A DNA stretch of 64,000 nucleotides from VBWE01 sp943372645 (GTDB lineage Bacteria > Bacteroidota > Bacteroidia > Palsa-965). This document shows positions 9,735 through 17,335 of this stretch, piece after piece. The notes beneath the pieces were generated by a model. It saw nothing but the letters and a program-made list of their open reading frames with translations, did not search any database and was not told the DNA's origin. The stretch is taken from contig CALRZN010000001.1 in NCBI GenBank assembly GCA_943372645.1, positions 310,001-374,000 of the forward strand, given 5' to 3'. The position numbers and the translations under genes are program-made. Every line of letters begins with the position of its first letter. Position 1 is the stretch's first letter.

Positions 9735-11021
9735 TTAATAGTGGCAACGTGCGCATTCAAGACCACCGATGTTTTCAACGGTGAATTTGTCATCACGCTT
9801 GTATTTTTTCTTCAGGTTCTCGTGTAAACGCTCGTAGTATTTATTCTCCTGAAGGTTCTTGGTAACGTCGGTGTTGCGGTGACACTCAATACACCAGCCC
9901 ATGGTGAGCGGGCGCTGCTGTTCAACAGCATCCATCGTTTTAACATCGCCGTGGCAGTTTTCGCAGGCCTGTTTGCCTACCACTACGTGCTGCTGGTGGC
10001 TGAAGAATACGAAATCAGGCAGGTTGTGCACTTTCACCCATTTCACCGGCTCCTCTTTGGTGAGGTAGCGCATCGAATCCGGGTTCCAGCCTGTTGCTTT
10101 GTAAATTTTTGCGATTTCAGCCTTGCCGGTTTCCGGTCCCTGTTTGATGGCCTTGTGGCAGTTCATACAAACGTTCGATGAAGGAATGCTGGCTGTTTTT
10201 GATTTTTCAACGGTGTTGTGGCAATACTGACAAGCGATTTTGTTATCACCGGCGTGAATGCGGTGCGAAAACTTGATCGGCTGTTCCGGGTGATAGCCTT
10301 CCCACACGCCCGGTTTCACTTCGTGGGCGTAAACGCCTACGTCTTTCAGTTCGTACCAGCTCCAGCGAACAAACAGGCAAACGAAGAAGATACCGATGAG
10401 GCCCACTTTCGTTTTGTTGTTGTCCATCCAGGTGCGTGCAGCAGTAAAGAACGGCATGGCCGCCTCTTCTTCCTGGCCGTCTTTTTCACGAACGGCGTTA
10501 CGCAGGTTGATTTTGGTGAAACGTAATACGGTAATGAGCAGGATAAGAACAACCAGCAGAATTACACCCAGCCAGAAACCACTTCCGCCATCGGCTTTGG
10601 GGCCTTTGGTATCAACCGGACCTGTGCCACCGGCAACCGGTTTCGGATCACGCGGACCCGGATCAACCCAGCTAAGTACAGCATCAATTTCCTCGTTGCT
10701 GAGGTTTTGTGCCGTCATCACGGTCGGGTATTTTGCTTTCAGGGCAACTGCATACGCATCACCGCTGGCAATCATACCTGCCGGGTTGGTTACCCATTTG
10801 TATTTCCAGTCGCCTTTCGGAATGCGGCCGAGTACACCTTTCAGGCCGGGGCCTGTTCCGTTGTCGGCAGTGGCATTGTGACACGACGAACATTTCGTGT
10901 CAAAAATGGTCTCACCGTTCGGCTGTGCATACGCCGTATTCGTACTGAAATACGTGAAAAATGAGAAGAAAAAGAGGATCGCAGCGATGCGGATCCGGTT
11001 GGTGGCGGTACCGTTGCCCAT
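9735..11021 (-). CDS. actA: Alternative complex III multihaem cytochrome c ActA, six CXXCH motifs
   Basis: Multihaem c-type cytochrome that collects electrons from the ActB iron-sulfur clusters. Six haem-binding motifs are visible in order: CSSCH, CQYCH, CMNCH, CENCH, CIECH and CARCH. The first belongs to a separate N-terminal monohaem class-I-like domain (FDTKCSSCHN to VLSWVDPGPRDP), followed by a Gly/Pro-rich linker, a membrane helix (FWLGVILLVVLILLITVL) and the five-haem region. I chose the ATG at 11021 because it gives a normal signal peptide ending AYAQ; an in-frame ATG at 11060 would add 13 residues. It is the first gene of the operon, with a -7 box at 11093-11100. Confidence 0.93.
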   Translation of the reverse strand: MGNGTATNRIRIAAILFFFSFFTYFSTNTAYAQPNGETIFDTKCSSCHNATADNGTGPGLKGVLGRIPKGDWKYKWVTNPAGMIASGDAYAVALKAKYPTVMTAQNLSNEEIDAVLSWVDPGPRDPKPVAGGTGPVDTKGPKADGGSGFWLGVILLVVLILLITVLRFTKINLRNAVREKDGQEEEAAMPFFTAARTWMDNNKTKVGLIGIFFVCLFVRWSWYELKDVGVYAHEVKPGVWEGYHPEQPIKFSHRIHAGDNKIACQYCHNTVEKSKTASIPSSNVCMNCHKAIKQGPETGKAEIAKIYKATGWNPDSMRYLTKEEPVKWVKVHNLPDFVFFSHQQHVVVGKQACENCHGDVKTMDAVEQQRPLTMGWCIECHRNTDVTKNLQENKYYERLHENLKKKYKRDDKFTVENIGGLECARCHY

Positions 11022-11092
11022 ATGGTTGCAGTATTGTGCTTCGGTTTGTTTTGAGCGCATACGTAGTGGCTTAACACTTTTTAACGCGGTGG

Positions 11093-11100
11093 CAAATTTA
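11093..11100 (-). promoter_or_regulatory. Putative -7 box of the act-cox operon promoter
   Basis: On the minus strand this reads TAAATTTG, a perfect match to the Bacteroidota -7 consensus TAnnTTTG. It lies 32-72 bp upstream of the two candidate actA starts. I see no clear TTTG -33 box at the right distance, so strength is uncertain. It would drive the whole act-cox operon. Confidence 0.55.
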
Positions 11101-11312
11101 ACGGAATCAGATGTTCGTGATGCTGCCGGAAGCGAAAAAATATTCCTTTGGAATAATTTATATTGATTCTAAATAACATGACAGTATTCTGACACTGTGG
11201 AACACGTTTTCCACGGCAGGAGGAACCCTTTTTTATCTGTTAAAATCAAATAAAAACAGGCATAAAACTTGCAATAGTCGAAAAACAGAAAAACCGGCTG
11301 TGGTTTTTTGGC

Positions 11313-11320
11313 TAATTTTG
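11313..11320 (+). promoter_or_regulatory. -7 box giving a near-leaderless transcript for the SPOR-domain gene
   Basis: TAATTTTG matches TAnnTTTG. Only 8 bp separate it from the ATG at 11329, so transcription should begin at or next to the start codon. The box also overlaps the alternative upstream TTG start at 11308, which argues against that start. Confidence 0.6.
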
Positions 11321-11328
11321 CTCCCGTG

Positions 11329-11745
11329 ATGACAAAACCTGTTTTATTTCTTTTCCTGTCCCTGCTCATTGGTTTTTTTCGTGCCGGGGCACAAACTACC
11401 GCACCCGCTCCTTCGGTTGAAGTGGTGGCCGACAAACGTGTGGGTACCCTCGTGGAAAAACACACCGAGATTAACCAGCGCGGCAAAAGCAAAGGCTACC
11501 GGGTGCAGATTTATTTCGGCTCGGACAAGGCGAAAGCCAAGGAAATGAAAGCGAAGTTTCTGAACCTCTACGGCCGTGAAATGCGCGCCTACGAACCGTA
11601 CGAACAACCGAATTTTAAAATACGCGTCGGTGATTTCCGCACCCGCATGGAAGCCTACCGCTTCTGGAAAAAAATCAAAGCCGATTTTCCCACCGCCTTT
11701 ATCGTGGAAAGCGATATTGAACCGGGCGAGGAGCATTCGAAATAA
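11329..11745 (+). CDS. Secreted SPOR-domain protein
   Basis: Small exported protein with a C-terminal SPOR domain, a fold that binds peptidoglycan strands stripped of stem peptides. The N-terminus (MTKPVLFLFLSLLIGFFRAGAQ) is a signal peptide cut after GAQ. The SPOR domain occupies about residues 55-135, starting at KGYRVQIYFGS and including FKIRVGDFRTRMEAYRFWKKI. An in-frame TTG start at 11308 would sit inside the promoter, so I chose the ATG at 11329. It is divergent from the act operon. In Bacteroidota, SPOR proteins of this size are envelope or division-associated; the exact role here is unknown. Confidence 0.85.
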   Translation: MTKPVLFLFLSLLIGFFRAGAQTTAPAPSVEVVADKRVGTLVEKHTEINQRGKSKGYRVQIYFGSDKAKAKEMKAKFLNLYGREMRAYEPYEQPNFKIRVGDFRTRMEAYRFWKKIKADFPTAFIVESDIEPGEEHSK

Positions 11746-11781
11746 ACGATTGTATTAAATAGACAGGGAATAATGACTGTT

Positions 11782-11893
11782 TTTGTAAAATAGTTCCTAT
11801 ACCCAGTTTGCAGTCGGCAGTTTGCAGTTTTGCCCCTGTTTCAAGGCTTACGATCGTGTTCCGTGGCAAATTCAAAACTACAAACTGCAAACT
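11782..11893. repeat. Dispersed palindromic element, copy A
   Basis: The first 46 bp (11782-11827) match 41045-41090 at 42 of 46 positions, and all four differences are transitions. The core is CAGTTTGCAGTCGGCAGTTT. The other end (11881-11893) is the reverse complement of AGTTTGCAGTTT at 11819-11830, so the element can fold into a stem-loop of about 110 bp. It lies between the SPOR gene and the infB terminator. Confidence 0.75.
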
Positions 11894-11959
11894 AATTCCC
11901 GCAAACTTGATAGTACCCGGTACTGATTCTTACAACGAACCTGGCATAGCAATAAAAAC

Positions 11960-11992
11960 AAAAAGAGCCTGTACGATGTACAAGCTCTTTTT
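11960..11992 (-). terminator. Intrinsic terminator of the rimP-nusA-infB operon
   Basis: An inverted repeat AAAAAGAGCcTGTAC / GTACAaGCTCTTTTT with a three-base loop lies 21 bp beyond the infB stop codon. On the minus strand the stem is followed by TTTTTGTTTTTA. The A/T runs on both sides mean it could also stop plus-strand transcription from the SPOR gene. Confidence 0.85.
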
Positions 11993-12012
11993 CATTTTAT
12001 AAGAAACTGGAA

Positions 12013-14955
12013 TTACAGTTTGCGTTTGATTTCCACCATGTCGTAGCCTTCAATGATATCGCCCACTTCGATGTTATCGAAGCCGTTGATGTTGAGGCCG
12101 CATTCGTAACCGGCAGCTACTTCTTTCACATCGTCTTTGAAACGTTTGAGTGAACCCAGTTCTCCGTCGTGCAGTACAATGCCTGCGCGGATGATGCGTA
12201 CTTTGGTGTGGCGGGTAATTTTGCCGTCGAGTACATAACAGCCGGCAACCGTTCCCACTTTGGTGATGCGGAATACTTCGCGGATTTCGACGTTGCACAC
12301 GATCTTCTCTTCGAATTCCGGTGCAAGCATGCCTTCCATCGCGGCTTTCACTTCTTCGATGGCTTTGTAAATTACCGAGTAGAGGCGGATTTCGATCTGT
12401 TCGTGCTCGGCCAGCTTTTTCGAGTTGGCGGTCGGACGAACCTGGAAGCCTACGATGATGGCATTGGAAGCAGAGGCCAGCAGTACATCACTTTCAGTGA
12501 TAGCACCTACGCCTTTGTGTACAATGCGCACCTGGATTTTCTCGGTCGAAAGTTTAAGCAGCGAATCGGAAAGTGCTTCGATCGAACCATCCACGTCACC
12601 TTTAACAATGATGTTGAGTTCTTTAAAGTCACCGAGTGCGATACGGCGGCCGATTTCTTCGATGGTGATGTGTTTGGTGGTGCGGATCTGCTGTTCGCGC
12701 TGCAGCTGCAGGCGTTTGTTGGCAATTTCGCGGGCCTCACGTTCATCGGCCATTACGTTGAACTGGTCACCGGCCTGCGGCGCACCGCTGAGACCGAGAA
12801 TTTCAACCGGCATGGCGGGACCTGCGGTTTTCACATCCATACCGCGTTCGTTGTGCATGGCTTTTACACGGCCGCTGAAGCAGCCTGCAAGTACTACGTC
12901 GCCGATGCTGAGCGTTCCGTTTTCAACGAGCATGGTTACGGTATAACCACGGCCTTTGTCCAGTTTCGATTCGATTACCACACCCGAGGCGCGGCGTTTC
13001 GGATTCGCTTTCAGGTCGAGGAGTTCGGCTTCGAGCAGTACTTTTTCAAGCAGCGTGTCGATGCCCTGTCCTTTTTTCGCTGAAATTTCCTGGCACTGGT
13101 ATTTGCCGCCCCATTCTTCTACAAGGATGTTGCGCTGCGAAAGCGCCTGGCGGATGTTTTCGGGATTTGCTCCCGGTTTATCAATTTTGTTGATCGCAAA
13201 AATCATCGGAACACCGGCAGCCTGTGCGTGGTTAATCGCTTCGTCGGTCTGCGGCATCACGCTGTCGTCAGCGGCAATCACAATAATGGCCACATCGGTT
13301 ATCTGCGCACCACGTGCACGCATCGCGGTAAACGCTTCGTGACCCGGTGTATCGAGGAACGTGATGTGTTTGCCGTTTTCGAGTGTAACGTTGTATGCCC
13401 CGATGTGCTGGGTAATACCGCCGGCCTCACCTGCAATTACGTTTGCTTTACGCACGTAATCGAGCAGTGATGTTTTACCGTGGTCAACGTGTCCCATTAC
13501 CGTAACAATCGGCGAACGGAATACGAGGTCTTCGGGGCGGTCTTCTTCTTCTTTAATGGCTTCCTGTACTTCGGCGCTCACCCATTCAATCTGGTAACCG
13601 AATTCTTCGGCCACAATTTTAATGGTTTCTGCGTCGAGGCGCTGGTTGATCGACACAAACAAGCCGAGCTGCATACAGGTGGAGATAATTTCCGTAACCT
13701 GTTTACTCATCATGCTGGCGAGCTGGCTGGCAGTAACAAATTCGGTTACTTTCAGTGTGCTCTTGTCGGCCTCCATCTGTGCCGCTTCTTCCTGCATTTT
13801 CTCGCGCACCTGGTCGCGTTTCTCGCGGCGGAACTTGGCTGATTTCGATTTGCCCTGCCCGCTGAGGCGTGCGAGGGTTTCTTTGATCTGCTTCTGTACT
13901 TCTTCTTCGGTCAGTTCAGCTTTCGGCGCATTCGGATTCGGACGGCGGTTGTTGTTTTTGTTGCCGCTGCCACCGCCGGTACCCTGGTTGAGCTGCTTGC
14001 GCGGGCCCTGGTTCGCAACAAGATTGCTGCCCGACTGGCCGGGCTGCCCGTCTTTACGGATGCGTTTGCGTTTCTTTTTCTTCTCGGCTTCAAATTTGGC
14101 CGATGAAGAAGCCACCGGTTTCTTTTTGTCGTCTTTTACCGGGAGTTCGATTTTGCCCATAATTTTCGGGCCTTCGAGCTTCTCCACGGGACGTTTGTAG
14201 ATTTCGGCTTCTTCCGGTTTTTTCGGTTCTTCCTTAACTTCCTCTTTGATAACTTCAGGAACGTTAACGATTTCCGGGGTAACTGTTTTTACTTCAACTT
14301 TGGCTTCTGTTTTTTCAGCAGGAACTTCTGTTTTGGCCGGTGTTTCAGATACAACTTTCTTCTCCCCGGTTTTTTCAGTGGTTTTGGCCGTAGTTTCTGT
14401 TTTTTCTTTGCCTTTTTTCGCCGGCTTTTTGGTGTCCTCGATATCAATTTTCGAGATCACTTTGATGGAGATGCCGGATTCTACTTTGGGCTTCACCACT
14501 TCTTCCGGTGTAACAACTTCGGCCACCGGTTCCGTTTTCACGGGTTCGGGTTCTTTCTTTTCTTCCGGCTTGGGTGTTATCTTCTCTTCCGCAACAGGCG
14601 TAACTACTGGCGCTGCTTTTTCGGTTTTCACCGAAGGCGAGTTCATGTCTTTGATAACGATCTCGTCGTGATCGTCGTCGCGCGCCTTTTTAATATCACT
14701 GACTTTTTTCTCGTCAATGGTAATGGTTTCCTTTTTGGGACGTGTTGTAATGCCCAGCGCCTTCGATTCCTCTTTCTCCTCCATATCCTGCGCAAACTCC
14801 TTACGCAGGAGTTTGAACATCTCTTCCGAGATCTTCTGGTTGGGATTACGGTCCACCTTGAAGCCCTGATCTTCGAGAAACTCGAAAATCCGGTCAATGG
14901 ACACGTTCAGGTCACCCTTAACTTTGCTTAATCGTATTTTATTTTCTTCGGACAT
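12013..14955 (-). CDS. infB: Translation initiation factor IF-2
   Basis: GTPase that positions initiator tRNA on the 30S subunit and promotes subunit joining. The 980-residue protein has an N-terminal domain beginning MSEENKIRLSKVKGDLNVSI, then a long Lys/Glu/Pro/Thr-rich spacer (about residues 85-300) and a basic patch KKKKRKRIRK. The second N-terminal domain and the G domain follow, with G1 GHVDHGKTS near residue 490, G3 DTPGHEAF and G4 NKID, then domains II-IV to the C-terminus. The long charged spacer explains its size above the E. coli form. It is the third gene of the rimP-nusA-infB cluster but also has its own -7 box 50 bp upstream. Confidence 0.97.
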   Translation of the reverse strand: MSEENKIRLSKVKGDLNVSIDRIFEFLEDQGFKVDRNPNQKISEEMFKLLRKEFAQDMEEKEESKALGITTRPKKETITIDEKKVSDIKKARDDDHDEIVIKDMNSPSVKTEKAAPVVTPVAEEKITPKPEEKKEPEPVKTEPVAEVVTPEEVVKPKVESGISIKVISKIDIEDTKKPAKKGKEKTETTAKTTEKTGEKKVVSETPAKTEVPAEKTEAKVEVKTVTPEIVNVPEVIKEEVKEEPKKPEEAEIYKRPVEKLEGPKIMGKIELPVKDDKKKPVASSSAKFEAEKKKKRKRIRKDGQPGQSGSNLVANQGPRKQLNQGTGGGSGNKNNNRRPNPNAPKAELTEEEVQKQIKETLARLSGQGKSKSAKFRREKRDQVREKMQEEAAQMEADKSTLKVTEFVTASQLASMMSKQVTEIISTCMQLGLFVSINQRLDAETIKIVAEEFGYQIEWVSAEVQEAIKEEEDRPEDLVFRSPIVTVMGHVDHGKTSLLDYVRKANVIAGEAGGITQHIGAYNVTLENGKHITFLDTPGHEAFTAMRARGAQITDVAIIVIAADDSVMPQTDEAINHAQAAGVPMIFAINKIDKPGANPENIRQALSQRNILVEEWGGKYQCQEISAKKGQGIDTLLEKVLLEAELLDLKANPKRRASGVVIESKLDKGRGYTVTMLVENGTLSIGDVVLAGCFSGRVKAMHNERGMDVKTAGPAMPVEILGLSGAPQAGDQFNVMADEREAREIANKRLQLQREQQIRTTKHITIEEIGRRIALGDFKELNIIVKGDVDGSIEALSDSLLKLSTEKIQVRIVHKGVGAITESDVLLASASNAIIVGFQVRPTANSKKLAEHEQIEIRLYSVIYKAIEEVKAAMEGMLAPEFEEKIVCNVEIREVFRITKVGTVAGCYVLDGKITRHTKVRIIRAGIVLHDGELGSLKRFKDDVKEVAAGYECGLNINGFDNIEVGDIIEGYDMVEIKRKL

Positions 14956-15005
14956 ATTTTCATTTCAGCCGTTAAAAGCAACGGCGGTTTTCACAACTCG
15001 TGGTG

Positions 15006-15013
15006 CAAAGGTA
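15006..15013 (-). promoter_or_regulatory. Internal -7 box for infB
   Basis: Reads TACCTTTG on the minus strand, a perfect TAnnTTTG. It lies in the 80 bp gap between nusA and infB and would give a leader of about 45 nt. That leader can form a small hairpin GCCGTT/AACGGC (14968-14985). It suggests infB can be made independently of rimP-nusA. Confidence 0.6.
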
Positions 15014-15035
15014 AGCTACTCCGGCGGATTTTCGG

Positions 15036-16286
15036 TTATTCAAATTCCGTACGCAGGATTCGTTTCACTTCGCGGATTGTTTCTTCTTCGAGATCGGTAC
15101 GTTTTGCGAGTTCTTCATCCGGAAGATCAATTACGGATTTCGCGGTATCACAACCGATTTTCTTGAGTTCATCGATGATCCACTGATCGATTTCATCGCT
15201 GAATTCATCAATGTTTACGTCTTCCACATCATCGTCCGAATCGCGGTACACATCGATTTCGTAACCGGTTAAGCGGCCGGCGAGGCGGATGTTATGTCCG
15301 CCCTTGCCGATGGCCAGGCTCACCTGATCAGGCTTGAGGTAAACTTCTGCGCGTTTGGTTTCGTCATCAATTTTTACCGTGGTGATTTTGGCCGGGCTCA
15401 GCGCACGCTGGATAAACAGCACCGGGTTGGAGGTATAGTTGATAACGTCAATATTTTCGTTTTTCAGTTCACGCACGATACCGTGGATACGCGAGCCTTT
15501 CATGCCCACGCAGGCACCCACCGGGTCAATGCGGTCGTCGTACGATTCCACGGCCACCTTGGCGCGTTCACCGGGTTCACGTACAATTTTCTTAATGGTA
15601 ATGATTCCGTCAAATACTTCGGGCACTTCCTGTTCGAATAATTTTTCGAGGAACACGGGCGAGGTACGCGAAAGAATAATAACCGGCGAGTTGTTGCGCA
15701 GGTCCACTTTCGAAACCACCGCACGAACTGCGTCGCCTTTTTTGAAAAAGTCTTCCGGTATCTGTTCGCTCTTGGGCAGGATGAGTTCGTTGCCCTCGTC
15801 GTCGAGCACCAGCGTTTCTTTTTTCCAGGTCTGGTATACTTCGCCGGTGATAACTTCACCCACACGCTCTTTGTATTTGCGGTAGAGTGCATCTTTTTCA
15901 AGATCGAGTACGCGGGCCTGCAGGTTCTGGCGGATGGCCAGTACGGAGCGGCGGCCGAAGTCTTCGAGGTACAGGCGGTCGGTTACTTCTTCGCCGATTT
16001 CAAAGTCGGGCTCAATTTTGTGTGCGTCGGAAAGGCTGATGTGTTTACCGGGATCGAAATCGAAACTGTCTTCGGCCCATTCGTCATCAACGATTGTACG
16101 GTTCTGCCAGATTTCCAGGTCACCGCGCTCCGGGTTCACAATAATGTCGAAGTTTTCATCGCTGCCGTATTTTTTGCGGATAAGGCTTCTGAAAACGTCT
16201 TCCAGGATGCTCATCAAGGTAGCACGATCGATGTTTTTGATGTCCTTGAACTCCGAGAAGGATTCGATTAGATTGATGTTTTCCAT
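15036..16286 (-). CDS. nusA: Transcription termination/antitermination factor NusA
   Basis: RNA polymerase-binding factor acting in pausing, intrinsic termination and antitermination. The 416-residue protein shows the NusA N-terminal polymerase-binding domain, an S1 domain (about residues 135-200, from GEVITGEVYQ), then two KH domains with GACVGMKGSRIHGIVRELKN and SLAIGKGGHNIRLAGRLTG. The C-terminal tail is acidic (DSDDDVEDVNIDEFSDE). It lacks the two acidic repeats of the E. coli protein, as is usual outside Proteobacteria. It follows rimP by 15 bp; the rimP leader hairpin is a natural candidate for feedback by NusA. Confidence 0.97.
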   Translation of the reverse strand: MENINLIESFSEFKDIKNIDRATLMSILEDVFRSLIRKKYGSDENFDIIVNPERGDLEIWQNRTIVDDEWAEDSFDFDPGKHISLSDAHKIEPDFEIGEEVTDRLYLEDFGRRSVLAIRQNLQARVLDLEKDALYRKYKERVGEVITGEVYQTWKKETLVLDDEGNELILPKSEQIPEDFFKKGDAVRAVVSKVDLRNNSPVIILSRTSPVFLEKLFEQEVPEVFDGIITIKKIVREPGERAKVAVESYDDRIDPVGACVGMKGSRIHGIVRELKNENIDVINYTSNPVLFIQRALSPAKITTVKIDDETKRAEVYLKPDQVSLAIGKGGHNIRLAGRLTGYEIDVYRDSDDDVEDVNIDEFSDEIDQWIIDELKKIGCDTAKSVIDLPDEELAKRTDLEEETIREVKRILRTEFE

Positions 16287-16301
16287 TTTGCTGTACGCTG
16301 A

Positions 16302-16757
16302 TTAGTTGAACGATATAACCAGTTTGGTTTCTTTTATTTGATTGAGCTGCAGCTGGTGCTGCGTAGATTCTTTTGATTTGCTTTTTTTCGCGGGCAATTC
16401 TTCCACGGTAAGCTGCGATTCGTCGGCACTGCGCAGCACACCTTCTATGCGGCGGCCGTCGAACAGCACCACACCCACCTTGCGGCCGATGTGTTTGCGG
16501 AACTGGCGCAGCAGCTTCAGCGGCTGTTCCATATCCGGCGATGATACTTCCAGTTCAAAGTCTTCCGTTTCGCGGTCAAGCGATTTTTCCAGAAAACGAT
16601 TCACCTCCACACAGTCTTTAATCGAAATCCCGCCGGAGTCTTTATCCAGGTACACCGAAATGCGGTTGCCCGGACGCACATGCACATCCACCAGGAAACA
16701 ATCTGTTCCTTCGAGCTTCTGTGTTACCAGTGTTTTTATCTGTTCTGCAGTTATCAT
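16302..16757 (-). CDS. rimP: Ribosome maturation factor RimP
   Basis: Late 30S assembly factor that binds the S12 region. From the ATG at 16757 it is 151 residues, close to the family length, and starts MITAEQIKTLVTQKLEG. Characteristic stretches are FLVDVHVRPGNRISVYLDKD, SIKDCVEVNRFLEKSLDRE and the family hallmark LEVSSPDMEQPLKLLRQFRKH (the usual SPG is SPD here). The frame extends upstream to 16856, but that part crosses the promoter and leader hairpin and is not protein-like. It is the first gene of rimP-nusA-infB. Confidence 0.95.
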   Translation of the reverse strand: MITAEQIKTLVTQKLEGTDCFLVDVHVRPGNRISVYLDKDSGGISIKDCVEVNRFLEKSLDRETEDFELEVSSPDMEQPLKLLRQFRKHIGRKVGVVLFDGRRIEGVLRSADESQLTVEELPAKKSKSKESTQHQLQLNQIKETKLVISFN

Positions 16758-16771
16758 TTTTTTCCAAAAAA

Positions 16772-16793
16772 ACAGGGGACTGTTGTCCCCTGT
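16772..16793 (-). promoter_or_regulatory. Terminator-like hairpin in the rimP leader (candidate attenuator)
   Basis: A perfect 9-bp inverted repeat ACAGGGGAC / GTCCCCTGT with a 4-base loop. On the transcribed (minus) strand it is followed at once by TTTTTTT, the architecture of an intrinsic terminator. It lies between the -7 box at 16820-16827 and the rimP ATG at 16757, so a transcript must read through it to express rimP-nusA-infB. Confidence 0.75.
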
Positions 16794-16819
16794 CTTGATC
16801 TTTTTCACAAATGCGGATG

Positions 16820-16827
16820 CAAATATA
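16820..16827 (-). promoter_or_regulatory. -7 box of the rimP-nusA-infB promoter
   Basis: Reads TATATTTG on the minus strand, a perfect TAnnTTTG. The predicted start site near 16813 gives a leader of about 55 nt that contains the terminator-like hairpin. Confidence 0.65.
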
Positions 16828-16999
16828 TAACAATAATAATTAAAAACCAAATACAATGATTACAACCATATATTCGATTTATTCGTATTATTGTTAGACA
16901 AATAGCCTCTTTACCCCGATGAACGTTCTTTCGTTTTTCTCCCCCGGGAAAAATGGTAGAGGGAAAAATTTAGTAGTACACAACTAAAACTCGAATACC

Positions 17000-17290
17000 A
17001 TGAAAAACATGCATTCCAAATCCGGGAATCAGAAACCGGGCCGTTTAGCGCCCCCGGGCTTTCCGATGGTGCTGATACTGTTACTCTTCGCAGTACCGGC
17101 ACACGCAGCGGGTAAAACACAAGGCATTACTGCCGGTGAAATCGCCCTCTATGTTGTACTTATTGTTGCCGTAGTTGCGATCGCTTGGTTTATGACCATG
17201 GGCGGCAAAAAGACGCAACCACCCGCCAATACCGGTGCGCACCACCACCACGCGCACCACAAGGGACACCACAAACACCACCGCCGTTAA
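17000..17290 (+). CDS. Small membrane protein with His-rich C-terminal tail
   Basis: Unrecognised 96-residue protein. It has a basic, Pro-rich N-terminus and a hydrophobic segment with a possible signal-peptide site (VPAHAA, residues 22-37). A second membrane helix (about residues 47-66, ALYVVLIVAVVAIAWFMTMG) follows, then a cytoplasmic or periplasmic tail with 14 His in the last 22 residues (HHHHAHHKGHHKHHRR). The tail suggests metal binding, as inference only. It is divergent from rimP and convergent with the MORN-repeat gene, so it stands alone. The start at 17000 could be replaced by the Met four codons later. Codon use looks like the neighbours and the protein is coherent, so I take it as real. 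Confidence 0.7.
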   Translation: MKNMHSKSGNQKPGRLAPPGFPMVLILLLFAVPAHAAGKTQGITAGEIALYVVLIVAVVAIAWFMTMGGKKTQPPANTGAHHHHAHHKGHHKHHRR

Positions 17291-17335
17291 ATTGAAACGA
17301 AATTAAACCGGTGTACAAAGCCCGGATGTTGGTCG

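Noticed and set aside
12169..13083. 304-residue plus-strand frame opposite infB
   Set aside because: Antisense to IF-2, composition Phe/His/Asp-rich, no motif. The same reason excludes the long frames opposite the MORN gene (18260-19168), the PKD gene (23048-24073) and the LacI gene (60966-61889).
16857..16999. tRNA or small RNA gene between rimP and the His-tailed peptide gene
   Set aside because: No cloverleaf or stable stem other than the rimP leader hairpin was visible; it is a short divergent promoter region.
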